A DNA stretch of 64,000 bases from positions 434,001 to 498,000 of the forward strand of contig JAGPYM010000005.1 in NCBI GenBank assembly GCA_020736575.1, read 5' to 3'. The translations under genes were made by a program, and so were the position numbers. Source of the DNA: Thelonectria olida. Its lineage: Eukaryota > Ascomycota > Sordariomycetes > Hypocreales > Nectriaceae. Numbering within the stretch: the first letter of the stretch is position 1; each line of letters begins with the position of its first letter. Shown piece after piece: positions 53,606-64,000 of this stretch. The notes beneath the pieces were generated by a model. That model was not told the origin of the DNA. It did not search any database and was given only the letters and a program-made list of their open reading frames with translations.

Positions 53606-55336
53606 AGCTGCCTGCCGGACAGTCGTGGTGGTCGACTTATGGGTCCCTTTCTTAATTTTTCTTTTCTTTTTCTCGAATTTCTTTCCCCAAGGCGTATTGG
53701 ATGGATGGTTGGATACCTACCGGACACCGGGCTTGGGAACATAGACACGGCACACTGCAACAAGTGAAACAAACGGGTACCTTATTACCACACACGACTC
53801 TCTTCCATCACCGTTCTGGATTATTTGATTCCCCACACTCGCTAGAACCATGGTTTCTTTTTATCTATTTTACTATTACTCTCTCTGCTTTTAACTATCT
53901 AGTTGGTGGATGGACGGGCAGTCCGTGAGTGGACTGGGATGGAAAAGTTGGATAACTCTGGGCTCTGGTGGCCTTTGGGCCTGCGAGTCGGACCCCCTGG
54001 ATGGAGTGACCGATCTCGCAGTTTATAATGTCTTAAACTGAGGTGGGCTATGTATGTGAGGGACGACATCACGGACGGATCACGGCGGCAGACACGGAGT
54101 CGGTCTATGCAGCGACAGGACGGATGGTGGTGAAGCGAAAGTAATTGATTGACCTATCGTCGGAATAATATACGATAATTAACATGTATGGTTTGCAACG
54201 GGCCAATTGCTCCGTGATGGATGGTTCTCCCGGGGACACAAAGATGGTGGCGTCTCCCCCCGTCAAGTTGCGATCAACAGCTTTGCTTGTCCCAAAGGGA
54301 TGTCATGTTTGCTTGCCTGCAACCAGTCCCACCTTACAAAGCGTGTTGCATGCATTAGGTGAACAGGCTACGGACGCCACCTTGTTGTTCCCCCAGACGG
54401 ATGAAGAGGGAACAGCACGATGACCCAGGACACTTTATTCCACTCATGATTGGTTGGCCATCTATCTCTCGTCAGGTGCCCAGTCCTCGGAGAAGCTATC
54501 AGTTCCCGTCTGCCAAGAAGACGCCTTCTTCTCGTGTCCACGATGCTGAGATTAAGAAACAGAAGGAAAAAAGGGGGGAAATAAGACGGTCTCATGTAAA
54601 CCCTGTCGATGTGCAAGCCGTGTCATGTACTCGACCAAAAGCAGTATTCACCCGCAAGCACATGCACACAGGCACATGCGAGGGAGACATGCATAGTTGG
54701 GTATTTGCTTTTGGAGTCTCGACTTCGACCCCGAGTAGTTCGCACTGTGCTGAAATGCAACTGCCGAGTCCTTGACGCCCTCTCCCTTGCTTAGAGAAGA
54801 CACTAAGAGACGCCAACCACCCGAGTTCAGGGAGGCTTCTGGATGATCTGGTGCCGTCGCTGCGTGATAGGCTGAGTGGGAAGGCCGGCTTCCTTAGGTT
54901 ACCGAACTGTCGGGTCGGGCTGAGGCAAGCAAGAAGAGGATCAACATGGATCGTGCATGGCCTTGGATTTGGGGGCTTAGGGGAGTCGGTAGAATATGTA
55001 GCATGACGTGAAAAAATGGTGGAAAATAAGTACATGTAGTTTCCTTGCCCAACGGCTGGTCCCCTTACTAGACTTGTAGTTACCTACGAACCTACCAACC
55101 TACCTTTATCACACACTCGTTTTTCTTAGCCAGTTCTTCTTGCTGATTCTGGAGACGGGCACTTACACTACTTGGCCTTCTACTTCCTCTTCGTTGAAGC
55201 CACTCAGACAAGCTCTGTTGCTGTGTGCTCTTGCAAACCTTGTCCAAATACCAGTATAAAAGACACTACAATACAGAAACACTGCCTCTTCGCACTTTCT
55301 CCTCCATATCAGCCCGACATTCACAAAGTTGCAGCC
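53606..55336. other. Intergenic region
   Basis: 1.7 kb between two plus-strand genes. It holds the 3' flank of the Seg1-like gene (T-rich, 53650-53680) and the promoter of the next gene. The frames are short and overlapping, and no RNA gene was seen. Confidence 0.5.
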
Positions 55337-58300
55337 ATGAACAACACGGCCAATATACCCAATATTCCCCGATCACAGCTGAATAGCGTCTTTGAACGGG
55401 CCTATTGGTACCTCATGGACCGCATTCAAGAGTCTGGAGACGTTGGATCTTCAAGCCTGGACGACCAGAAGGAACAGCCAAGCACAAATGGCAACAGTTA
55501 TGCCACTCTTCCAGATTCTTCCGAGTATGACCAGCTTGCCTGCCTCCAACGCACCATCCTAAGCTTCAACAACGGACTCCGTCTGCTCGAGTCTCGCAAG
55601 CAGGCCATCAAAGAGTCCGCCACTGAATGTGAAGTGGCCATTCAATCGCAATGGGACGGGCTCTACCGCGAAATCATGGCAAGGCTGGGCCCCAAGAGAG
55701 CCGCAAGCTTGCTGCGCATTGTGTTGGCTCAAGCGGACCTTCAAACCACCAAGCCCCCAACAACCCAGGATCGATATGCCAGCCATGAGAAGACAGGAAC
55801 ATCCGATGCCTCGACAACTCAACCATCTCCCCCCTGTTCTCGAGACGGACAGTTGGGTCTCGGCCAGCCAATTCACCAGGCTAGATTCTCTGTAAGTATC
55901 TTCGGCTTGGAGTTTGAGAATCCTTCAACTGACTGTGAATGCCCTCATAGAAACGGAACGTCGCTCAAGAAACCGACACCAACCCATCCATGATCCCAAG
56001 AACTATGGCTTTTCACCACGAGTATCAAGGTGGGCACAGCACCGAAGAGGACGAGATTGGCCAGTCTCCAGAAGACAGTGATGCCGACTACGTCGTCGAC
56101 GGCCAAGGGCCTGCCATGACATTCAAAGAGGAAGTCTTTGGCAAAGACACGAAACGTGGTTCCTGCGGCCAAAACGACCTATCTTGGGGTAGCGGTTGGG
56201 AGAACAGTCAAAACAAGCACAGGAGTGCCGAACACTTTAGGACCTGCGCCCTCGACTGCACCAAGGCCATGGCCGAGAAGAGCAATTCACTAGTCAGCGA
56301 GGCTGCCCACTCGGACTCTCTACTGTGCTCACTGAAGAAGGATACAATGAGTTCATTATCAGAGCGCGGCGGGCCTTCAGAAGAGAACGATTGCGGCTCT
56401 GGCTACAGTTTGAGCCCGGCCACTGTCCTTTGGAAACACAATGGCGTCGGAGTCATTGCTCCCGAAGCCGGGCAAGTTTACCTTGCATACGCGAAGCACG
56501 CCGATCTCTGGATGGCCGTGCTGATTCTCCCAATGGAAGACATGGAACAGGTCGGTATTGTGGGCGACTTTTCAAGCATCGGGCTCGACTCAGATGTTCC
56601 AGAGTGCTACAAGCTGGATGAGACTTACCAACGATTGACCTGGAAGTACGGGTATCAGGACGGCGGACAGCATATGCACAAGCGATATTTCCCATATATG
56701 TTGGTCGGTAAGCCTGACTTTGCCAGCCGAAGGAGAGTTGGCTGGGTAGCCGCCAGAGATCTCAGCGCCGTGCACAGATCCGTGGTATGCGGCGACTTCG
56801 TCCCAGACTCTCAGTATGTTTCTGCCTTTATGAAGGGGCTGGAGAATGGAAGGCGCAGTCCGTTCAGCTGGATCCAAGTCGACCCTCTTGAGTTGGAGAG
56901 CGACACGGAGGTGGAGATAGAGGTGAAGAGTGAGTAACCCTAGGGAGGAGACGATGGCAACCCCCGTGTCTCTAATCTGGCCATATCAGATGAACCATGT
57001 TCGCCTTCTCTGGATGTGTTGCGGTGGATAGCACAGGTTGGTCAGGTTGAAGATGAGATTGGAGCTCGCCCAAGCATCAAGACTGAAAGTGAGGACGGTG
57101 CCGCTGGCGTGACACAGGTAAATCGTGAGGAAAGAAGCTGGCTTGACGATGCTTCCTCGGAGGAGAGTTGTTCCATCTGTGGTTTGTCCGAGTCGCCAGA
57201 GTGGAACCGGACCTTCACGCCCGAGTCCAGCCGACGTGGTACTGGGGGGGACGAACAAACGCCATCTCCATCCCCATCTCCATTTCGTGCAGAATTAGAT
57301 CGGCTTCAAGACACGACTCGCTTGTCGCTCGCCGAAGCAGAAGAAGCGACAACGACACGGCCGCCATCCCCATCGCCTTCGACGTGCCACTCGGCCGCAG
57401 CTCCAGAGCAGGCTGAGGCAGGGCAGGCTGAGGCTGAGCAGCTGCAGTATCAGAGTCACAATCAATTAGGCGGCCAGCCACTAAGCTCGTACGAGCGAAG
57501 CGGCCCCCAAATTGCATCATGTGATTGGATCTTGGGACCTGCCGCCCGTGGCAGCAGTGCCTCGATGAATATTCCGCACCAGAATGCGAATGCGCTCGAA
57601 ACCATGGTCCTTCATCCGTCGCCGTTGAGCTCTCACTTCTCGCGGCTTGATGTCAATGGTGTTTTAGTCGACCCTGGTCGGTTCGCTAGCTCGCACGCGC
57701 CGGCCATGGACAGGGGTCGTCACACGCCTGCGTCTGCTCCTGGCCGCCTCCCTCGACAAACCGCCGCCACCACCCACGGATACAACACCACATACTCCAC
57801 GGCCTATTCCTCACCATCGCCCTCGTCAGCCCTGCCAACTCTGAACCGGGGCACTATCCACGCTGTCCCGATAGCCCCTCGCCCTCCGGAAAACACCATG
57901 TTTAGGCTTCATGGCACCCACTCGGGCCACCATGGCGGCACCACCCTTCTGGAGCCTGACTTTCAGCCAACATCTCCACCCTTCCAGTGGACTCCTCAAG
58001 GACCTAGGCTACGCTCATATAGCCTCAGCCAATTCAGGAGCGATACACCTTCGCCGAAGTCCATGGCTCCTCGTCGTTTCGACCCTCCGCCTCGGTCCAT
58101 GGTCCATTCTCCCGGACTGCAGTCGTCCTCGGGCGCTCTTCGGCTGCCGCCCATAGTCACGCAACCCGAGGACAACGTGCCACCAGCCGAGATCCCTCCC
58201 ATCAGGATAGACGACGAGACCATCTTGCCTGGCGCACCAAGAGTCAGGAGGAGGCCTGCTCCACCTCCGCCTCCTCCTCCTCCTCCTCCTCCTCCTCAGC

Positions 58301-58594
58301 GCGCCCAGGCTCCCGTTCCCAGGCCACCCTCTAAGAAGAAAACACCACCGGTATGAACTTTTTTAAACCGTCTTGCGTTTGATCTACTCCAGTTTCTGAA
58401 TGAATGACTCTTAGCCTGAGGAGAACGCCACATCAACGCAGCTTCAGCCTCAGTCTGCACGTCCATCGACGCCTCCAAATCGACTGGCTGGGACCTTTGG
58501 TCAGCTGACGTGGAGTCCTTCTTTGTGGGAAGAATACAATAAGCATTTAAAGGCGCATCGTGACTATCTTCTGGGATACACAAATAGTAAGTGA
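55337..58594 (+). CDS. Large protein of unknown function with polyproline tract
   Basis: Exons 55337-55891, 55951-56929, 56990-58350 and 58415-58594 encode 1,024 residues. The joins are supported by good donors (gtaagt, gtgagt, gtatga) and matched phases. The N-terminal part (1-170) is helical, around QLNSVFERAYWYLMDRIQES and a MARLGPKRAASLLRIVLAQA helix. About residues 343-510 look like a folded domain: TVLWKHNGVGVIAPEAGQVY, AKHADLWMAVLILPME, KRYFPYMLVGKP and RRRVGWVAARDLSAVHRS. Then comes an acidic linker, a single CSICG pair, a long Ser/Pro-rich region and a polyproline run near residue 930. The last exon ends FGQLTWSPSLWEEYNKHLKA and a short helix. I do not recognise the family. The polyproline run could bind profilin, SH3 or WW domains. 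A GTAAGT at the stop codon may mark a further intron. Confidence 0.7.
58262..58299 (+). repeat. CCT trinucleotide repeat coding for polyproline
   Basis: A run of proline codons, mainly CCT, encodes about 12 consecutive prolines in exon 3 of the unknown gene. Copy number may vary between strains without frameshift. Confidence 0.9.
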
Positions 58595-59965
58595 TTTGAG
58601 CGTGAGGCATAGGTATGGTCTGAGTGTGGTTTTAAAAATGGGGGTTCTTTCTGATGTATTTGCTTTCTCCTTGCGTTTGACTTTTTCTTTCTCCACACAT
58701 TCATATTCTTCTATGGCATGGGATAATTGCAGTTTGAACTCAAAGTCAAGTCTGTCATTGTCAACAAAATCGGGTTTGAGTTTGTGTGAATTTTGGTTGG
58801 AATAATGCGAACAAGGTGTTCGAGGAATACGGAGCGAAGGGCATAGCTGGAAAAGCCCCAAAGGCGAATCAACTTTGGTCATGCAAAATGGATGATGATT
58901 TTGTTTGTTTTATCTGTTTACGCCGTCTCATACACCAGTATTACTGCCGGCGGTCCAGTTCATAGCCCATAGGCGGACTTCCTGGGTGGTATCGCACCCC
59001 CTCCCGCCTCTACCTTTAGGTATTGGCTCTACTAGAGATAGAGAACTCCTACTTCCATCCTGGTGGCCATAACCGCGATGAGGACGACGAAAAGTCCCAG
59101 ACCAGGGCCACAAGCATTGTTGTAGCCTATAGTCTTGATTACCTCACCCCTTGATGCCAGCGACACTCATCTACAGTCTTGCGAACCTAAGGACAGCCTC
59201 GTCTACCGGGCGATTGCTAAAGGCATATTCGCTCAAGGCCCTCTATAAGCGATCGAGGTGGATATCCAAGTCCTTTGGAAGTCCGCTCAGGTGTCTCTGC
59301 CCCTTGGACGCAAGGGTGCTTCAGGAACAAGGCTGCAGAATCGCGACGAGCACGTGATGAGAGCAAACCAAGTGCCTGTCATTCACTCATGCAGCCTTGC
59401 TCTTTACACAGCCTGCTCTGATAATTAGGATCTTCCTTTTTTGAAAGGGAGAATAGGTAGTATCAAGAAGGCCCCCAAAGCGCTCCGACAGTGTCAACCT
59501 TTGGTGGATAAGATCGCTCCGATCGACTTGCTCCGATCAACTCACATGGAAACCATCAGACGGATCATGAGATAGAATGGCTGTTCCTTGATTTTTGTTC
59601 CATATCCCCAACTTGGAGCAAGCTAGCTCATACCTACGCATTGATGAGATGCATGAGAGTAGCGCCAAGGCCATGCGGTACATGTTTGCAGGTCCTTCCT
59701 TCATCGAGGAAAACTGGACCATGAATAGGATGATACTATCTATAATATGTGTCTTCAAACCATCCATGTCCACATCTGAAGAGCATCGCGAAATAGCAGC
59801 CGGAAAAGAAACACGACCCTTATCCACCTTGCTACTAAGTATACCAGACGCCTTTCTGTTCCTTGCGGGTTTTCAACCTGTACAAGACATACAAACATTA
59901 AATTTATTACACAGAGGGTATAACGAACAAACCAAAAAGGAAACAAATCAAAACCGGAATACGCT
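58595..59965. other. Convergent intergenic region
   Basis: 1.4 kb between the ends of the polyproline gene (plus) and the areA GATA-like gene (minus). A 124-codon plus-strand frame at 59595-59969 overlaps AT-rich 3' sequence, has no ATG at its start and resembles nothing I know, so I leave it out. Confidence 0.5.
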
Positions 59966-61677
59966 CTAGATATCCGGTCCCAGCTCGCCTCTTTCCCGAG
60001 CCTTCTCTCGCTCCAGGAGAAGTGTTAGTTGGCTCTTTGTGCGTCCTAGAGGTACGCTGATTGACTGGGTTGGTGGAGTAGGAGTAAATCGTGCATCCAG
60101 AATCGAGCGCTTTGGCTCAATAGGTATGGAATGATGGGTCGGGCGCTTTTCGATCATCTTGGGCTCAGGGATTGCGCTTATGCCGGACTGGTCGAGAATA
60201 GTCCCTGTAGCGTCTATCCTGGAGGTTGAGGCAGTGGACGAAGATAAGAGACCAGCAGGGAGTACTCCGCCACTTAGCTTCCGATTCAGATTCTTGTTAG
60301 AGTCAAGCATTGTATACGACTGGGAACGAGCCATGGACGGGATCTCGATGCTCGAATTGCTTTGTAGCGATCCTATCGTCAAGGGTGATCGGGATGTGGC
60401 TGACTCTCTTCTTCTCGCATGGCCATTGAGGTCAGCGAGAGAATGGGCGTGCGGTAGTTCAGGTGGTGTAGTCTGCACAGGCCAAAGTTGCTCTGGCTGA
60501 GAGGCGGCGAACGTAGGATGCTTGGCGAGTCCATTTAACTGGGAGATAGGGCGCCGAGGAATAGCGGGCTGTTTACCTCGTGCTTTTTCGCTCATCACGG
60601 GAGGGCTCTGTGAATTCAAAGAAACGGCGTTGTCTGATGCCGAGGAGATCTGTTCCGAATGGTGTTCAGGGATCGAAGTCGCCAAACGATGAGCCACATC
60701 CAGCAGCCCATTAGAAGAAGCTGATTCCCGAGACCCAGAATCAGCAGATTTTCTTCTGTCTGGAATCTGCTCTGAGTTGTGTTCGAGGATTGGGGTCACC
60801 GAGCGTTGAGCTACGTATTGTAGCCCATTTGAAGAGCCCGGCTCCCGTGACCGATGGTCCGAGGACTGTCGTTTAGGCAATGATGGCCTTCTCTTCTTGG
60901 TAGCTTTTGAAGCAATGAACTTCTTTGTTGAAGAAGTAGATTTCCTCCTTGGTGATGGTGTCACATAGACAGGCACCTCAGAAGCCGTTGCGGCTGTGCT
61001 TCCTGACGATGGTATCTCATCTTCGTTATCAGACTGGGGAGGAGAGACGAAGCGGGCAGTGGGTCTTGGACCCGATGATGAACCTCGAGACTTTTTCAGT
61101 ATTGGGTGGGCTGGAGGAGGCTTTGAAGCGCTGGAAGATAGGACTCGTAACCCTGAATTGGTGGATGTCGACGATTGGCGAGGCTTTGGAGCAGGCGGTG
61201 GCGGGGGTGGCGTGGGTTGAGACATTTCTACGGGTCGTTTCACTTCGGGCTTTGTCTGGAACATACCAGTTAGTATCAGCAAATAGCTAGAATGGGCGAA
61301 TGAGACATACATCGGGTCCCTCCCATCGATTTGGAGGCCCCTTAAGGGGTACAACGGTCGATCCAATAGATATATCCTCGTAGAGCTTCGCCAGGGTACT
61401 GCCTTTCAGGGACTTCCGGTTGCTGCCCCAGACGTGCCACCAGAAGTTCTCCAATCGACATGCAGTAGGGTCTTTAAGCCTCCTGTATGTGGTAGTGTAA
61501 ACTAATGGTCTTGTTAGTAATAGCCTCACAATCGAGGGGATAGAAAAATTGTATACCGTTCCAATATTGCCAGACCTTGTCGGAGGGAACGACGGAGAAC
61601 GCAGCAACTTCTTTGTAGACAGTGCTGGTATTTATGACGATGCCCTTAGGCAGCACCATGGGCACGTTCGAGTCCAT
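59966..61677 (-). CDS. DUF1752 / areA GATA-like domain protein
   Basis: Exons 61677-61557, 61501-61311 and 61255-59966, with two 55-bp introns, encode 533 residues. The joined N-terminus is the conserved part: LPKGIVINTSTVYKEVAAFS, DKVWQYWNVYTTTYRR, DPTACRLENFWWHVWGSNRK, LAKLYEDISIGSTVVPLKGP and PPNRWEGPD. The RLENFWWHVWGS core is that of the fungal DUF1752 domain, also found near the N-terminus of AreA-type nitrogen regulators but here without a GATA zinc finger. The rest is low complexity: TPPPPPPAPKP, basic KKFIASKATKKRRPSLPKRQ (possible nuclear signal), and two copies of a 40-residue unit (SSNGLQYVAQRSVTPILEHN and SSNGLLDVAHRLATSIPEHH). It ends in a charged helix LTLLLEREKARERGELG. The role is probably regulatory but untested. 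The domain name is from memory. Confidence 0.8.
60650..60850 (-). repeat. Internal duplication in the areA GATA-like gene
   Basis: Two adjacent coding units of about 40 codons share the plan SREPGSSNGLQYVAQRSVTP versus SRESASSNGLLDVAHRLATS, followed by ILEHNSEQI versus IPEHHSEQI. This is an imperfect tandem duplication in the disordered region. Confidence 0.75.
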
Positions 61678-64000
61678 TTGTGCGACTCGCGTCCACCATG
61701 AGACTAATAGACGACTTGTGGATTGGGATAGTCGAGATGGTGATCAGGACCAAGTCGGGGCGTCAATGTCCCCAATAAGTCGCGATATGAGAATGCTTTA
61801 CTTGGGGATGTAAGGGCAAAGCATCATCGCCGATAGTGGTCGATGGGAGAAAGAAGGACAGCAAACTCAACGGCAGAGAGATTAGCAAGACAGAAGACGA
61901 CCTTTTCTCGGGGACTGGGCTTGTTTCAATGACAGGTTAATGTAGGACAGCACGAGATCCCGAGAAAGATAAATAAGACTTGGCTGTGGCACTGGGCAAC
62001 ACGGGTGGGCGGAACCGAAGTGCAGAGCTACACAGCGCCGAGATCGTTGCTTGGTCCAGGGATGTTTGGTTTCCGTACGATTTATGCTTGGGGTGAGAAC
62101 CTACGTCTCGAAAGAGCGCCACAGAAGGGCGGGAAATTGAATAGAGACAGGTAACAGATCAAGAGAAACGTGAAGTTTGTGTTGTTTTTGTTGTTTTTGC
62201 CCTCGTTGGGTTGAGAGGGTCAGTTGTGAAGCAGGGATGGACAGCTTAGCTCAGCGCTGACAGTTGAACTCGGGAGGAGCTGTGTAAGTGTGACGAGGTG
62301 CTCAGGTCGCTGTTGGTCGTGGAGGCTTCGGGGCCAGAAATAGGCTCTCAGCTGCCTCGTGCAAAGATTGTGCGAGTCACGAGGCTTGGAGCGTATGTAA
62401 CGGGACAAGGGGGAGAGTTGTTCGAAAAGAAAAAGACGGTGGGCAGCTGTTGGGCAGCTGGCGATGCGGCCGGCGCAGGTGTTGTTTGCGACGCTGTCGG
62501 GGCTTCCTGGACTGCAGTACACTCGAACGGAAAAAGTGTGCCAGATGCGAAATGATGAAGAGCGAAAAGAGAAAGAAGTGACGTAGACTAACAATGGTGT
62601 AGCAAGCGACGGTCTAGATCACCACTTTGACGGGTGTGGTTTTGTTTCTGGTGATGGGGTTTCGACTGGATGAGTGTGCGTGAGGGAAGAAACAGCCGTT
62701 TCGGTGTGAATTGGAGTAACCCGGAGATGGTGCAGGTACCTTGCCACGGCAGTGGAGTGGACAGGTACAACCTGAGGCACAAGGAAAGCTCGCTCAGTGG
62801 GCAGATCGAGCGGGATCGAGACTGGACGATGGAGAGATAGCGGACGGAGGCGATACGGATCTGCTGGGATTGGGACCGCTGATATGCCATGGGTTTATAG
62901 GCCGAGATCTCGTTCCAGTCCCAGGGGTCAACTGTGGATGCCGACAGAATCGCAAGGTGGAGGTCTCCCAACTACTTAGCCATTGAGACATGCAGCTGGC
63001 TGGCTAGCTGAACAAACCAACAGAATGGCTGGTGTATGGAATCCCGAGAATCGAGGGGAGAGAACTTGGAGGCGAGGAGCCACAAACTGGGGGAAGTGGC
63101 TAGTCTGGCGTGGAAAAAGGAAAGAAAAAGTGATACAGAGCAAATGAGGAAAGAGACAACAGAGGGAGATGGGAAGGGAGACGAGAGAGGAACAGACTAG
63201 AACGGGAGGGATGGCACGTTGGACGTTGTCTAGCTCGCGGTGTTAATACTCTCTGACTTTTTTGCCTTGGCCACAATGCCCAGCATTACTGTACCTTAGG
63301 GCTCCCGTTTAACAAGCTTTTGTCCCTTGTCGGCAGTGAGTCAACATGTCCGTTAAGCTCTGAAGTAGCCTAATGAGGGACCCGACGGCAGTTAAGTAAA
63401 GACCGCCCATTCCCACAGCTGTCGAGGTGCGTCGGAGTAGATGAACGTTTGCGCGCCGGCTGGCTGGTCGTGGACTCTGGGCTTTTCGGGGGATGCAGCC
63501 GGGACTAGGGATTCGAGGCCTCAAATGGTTGGGGGGGAGTCCTGGGGGAGCAAGGGGAGTAAGGGATCCTAGCGCCAGCCCCAGGCCAGCCCTGTACCAT
63601 CCGTTCCGCGTGCCAGGGTCAACCAAGGAGCTGGAGCTGCGAATTTCACGTCTTCCGTTTAGACGGGGTCAACGAGGTCACAGATGGAATCGGAGCGTGG
63701 GAGGACCCTTGTCGGATGTGCATGTTATGGTGGATGGGCGACAAGGATGGGCTGGCCCGTGGCAGTTGTCCTGAGGGTCCTTCCCTTTTCTTTCGTCCAG
63801 GCGACATCCATCCCAAGCAATTGGATGGCAACCATGGCAAGGATGTTGCCAGGTGCGCCTGCCCCCAGATCAGTGGGGCTCTTGAGCCCTCTTGCCCCCC
63901 CTTACATCAGTTTTTGGGGGAAGGGGCATCATTCAGGTTCCACGACAGTCAAAGCTCAAAGCTCAAGCTCGAGCTCCGACTCTTCAAGCTCTCATCACTT
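61678..64000. other. Upstream region of the areA GATA-like gene to window end
   Basis: 2.3 kb with no supported gene. The part next to 61677 is the promoter and leader of the minus-strand gene. Purine-rich sequence (63050-63210) may be the complement of a C/T-rich leader or belong to a gene beyond the window. A repeated aaagctcaaagctcaagctcgagctc run lies at about 63950-63976. Confidence 0.5.

Noticed and set aside
59595..59969. 124-codon plus-strand frame between two converging genes
   Set aside because: It starts at TTG, ends in AT-rich 3' sequence and runs into the areA GATA-like gene's stop region. No recognisable motif.
1..64000. Secondary-metabolite cluster, transposon or CRISPR
   Set aside because: No PKS, NRPS, terpene synthase, transposase or reverse transcriptase motifs and no spaced direct repeats were seen. 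The gene set is housekeeping.

Overview
The window is nuclear DNA of a filamentous ascomycete, most likely a sordariomycete and perhaps a member of the Hypocreales. The reasons are short introns (mostly 50-70 bp) with GTANGN or GTGAGN donors and CTAAC-like branch points, pyrimidine-rich leaders, widely spaced single genes, and orthologues of fungus-specific families such as Pal1, the V-ATPase c' subunit and the areA GATA-like domain. The genus is inference only. I rebuilt exon structures by hand. Nineteen protein-coding genes are supported. No rRNA, convincing tRNA, transposon or CRISPR array was seen.

Left part (1-15,964): a long leader; a Pal1 cell-morphology gene (2941-4989) with one GC-AG intron; a divergent RecA/Rad51-fold gene (5790-7169); a Rom2-type Rho1 exchange factor on the minus strand (7891-11669); the six-exon V-ATPase c' proteolipid gene (13642-14426); and a small conserved gene of unknown function (15060-15964). 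A gene-poor stretch of 3.5 kb follows.

Middle part (19,458-43,703): the SMC5/6 kleisin Nse4; an orphan-looking acidic repeat protein with one C-terminal membrane span; a metallo-beta-lactamase-fold DUF4336-like protein with a possible mitochondrial leader; the class III PI3-kinase Vps34; mitochondrial enoyl reductase Etr1/MECR; a small Ser/Pro-rich protein; a short-chain dehydrogenase lying 3' of a Bor1-type anion transporter in the same orientation; the circularly permuted mitochondrial GTPase Mtg1, divergent from the transporter; and a Cti6-like PHD-finger protein.

Right part (45,465-61,677): a three-exon gene of unknown function with a WICEFCEY motif; a 1,506-residue disordered Seg1/eisosome-like protein whose first exon encodes only 13 residues; a 1,024-residue unknown protein with a polyproline tract; and a DUF1752/areA GATA-like protein. 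The last 2.3 kb is upstream sequence.

The genes are mostly independent housekeeping loci rather than a pathway cluster. Loose themes are cortex and cell wall (Pal1, Rom2, Seg1-like), endomembrane and vacuole (Vps34, V-ATPase c'), mitochondria (Etr1, Mtg1, perhaps the DUF4336-like protein) and genome maintenance (Nse4, RecA-like). I found no secondary-metabolite cluster or clear new multi-gene system. The most distinctive items are the NNKTEE-repeat membrane protein, the RecA-like protein lacking Walker residues, the GC-AG intron, and stop-free introns that ORF calling would hide.
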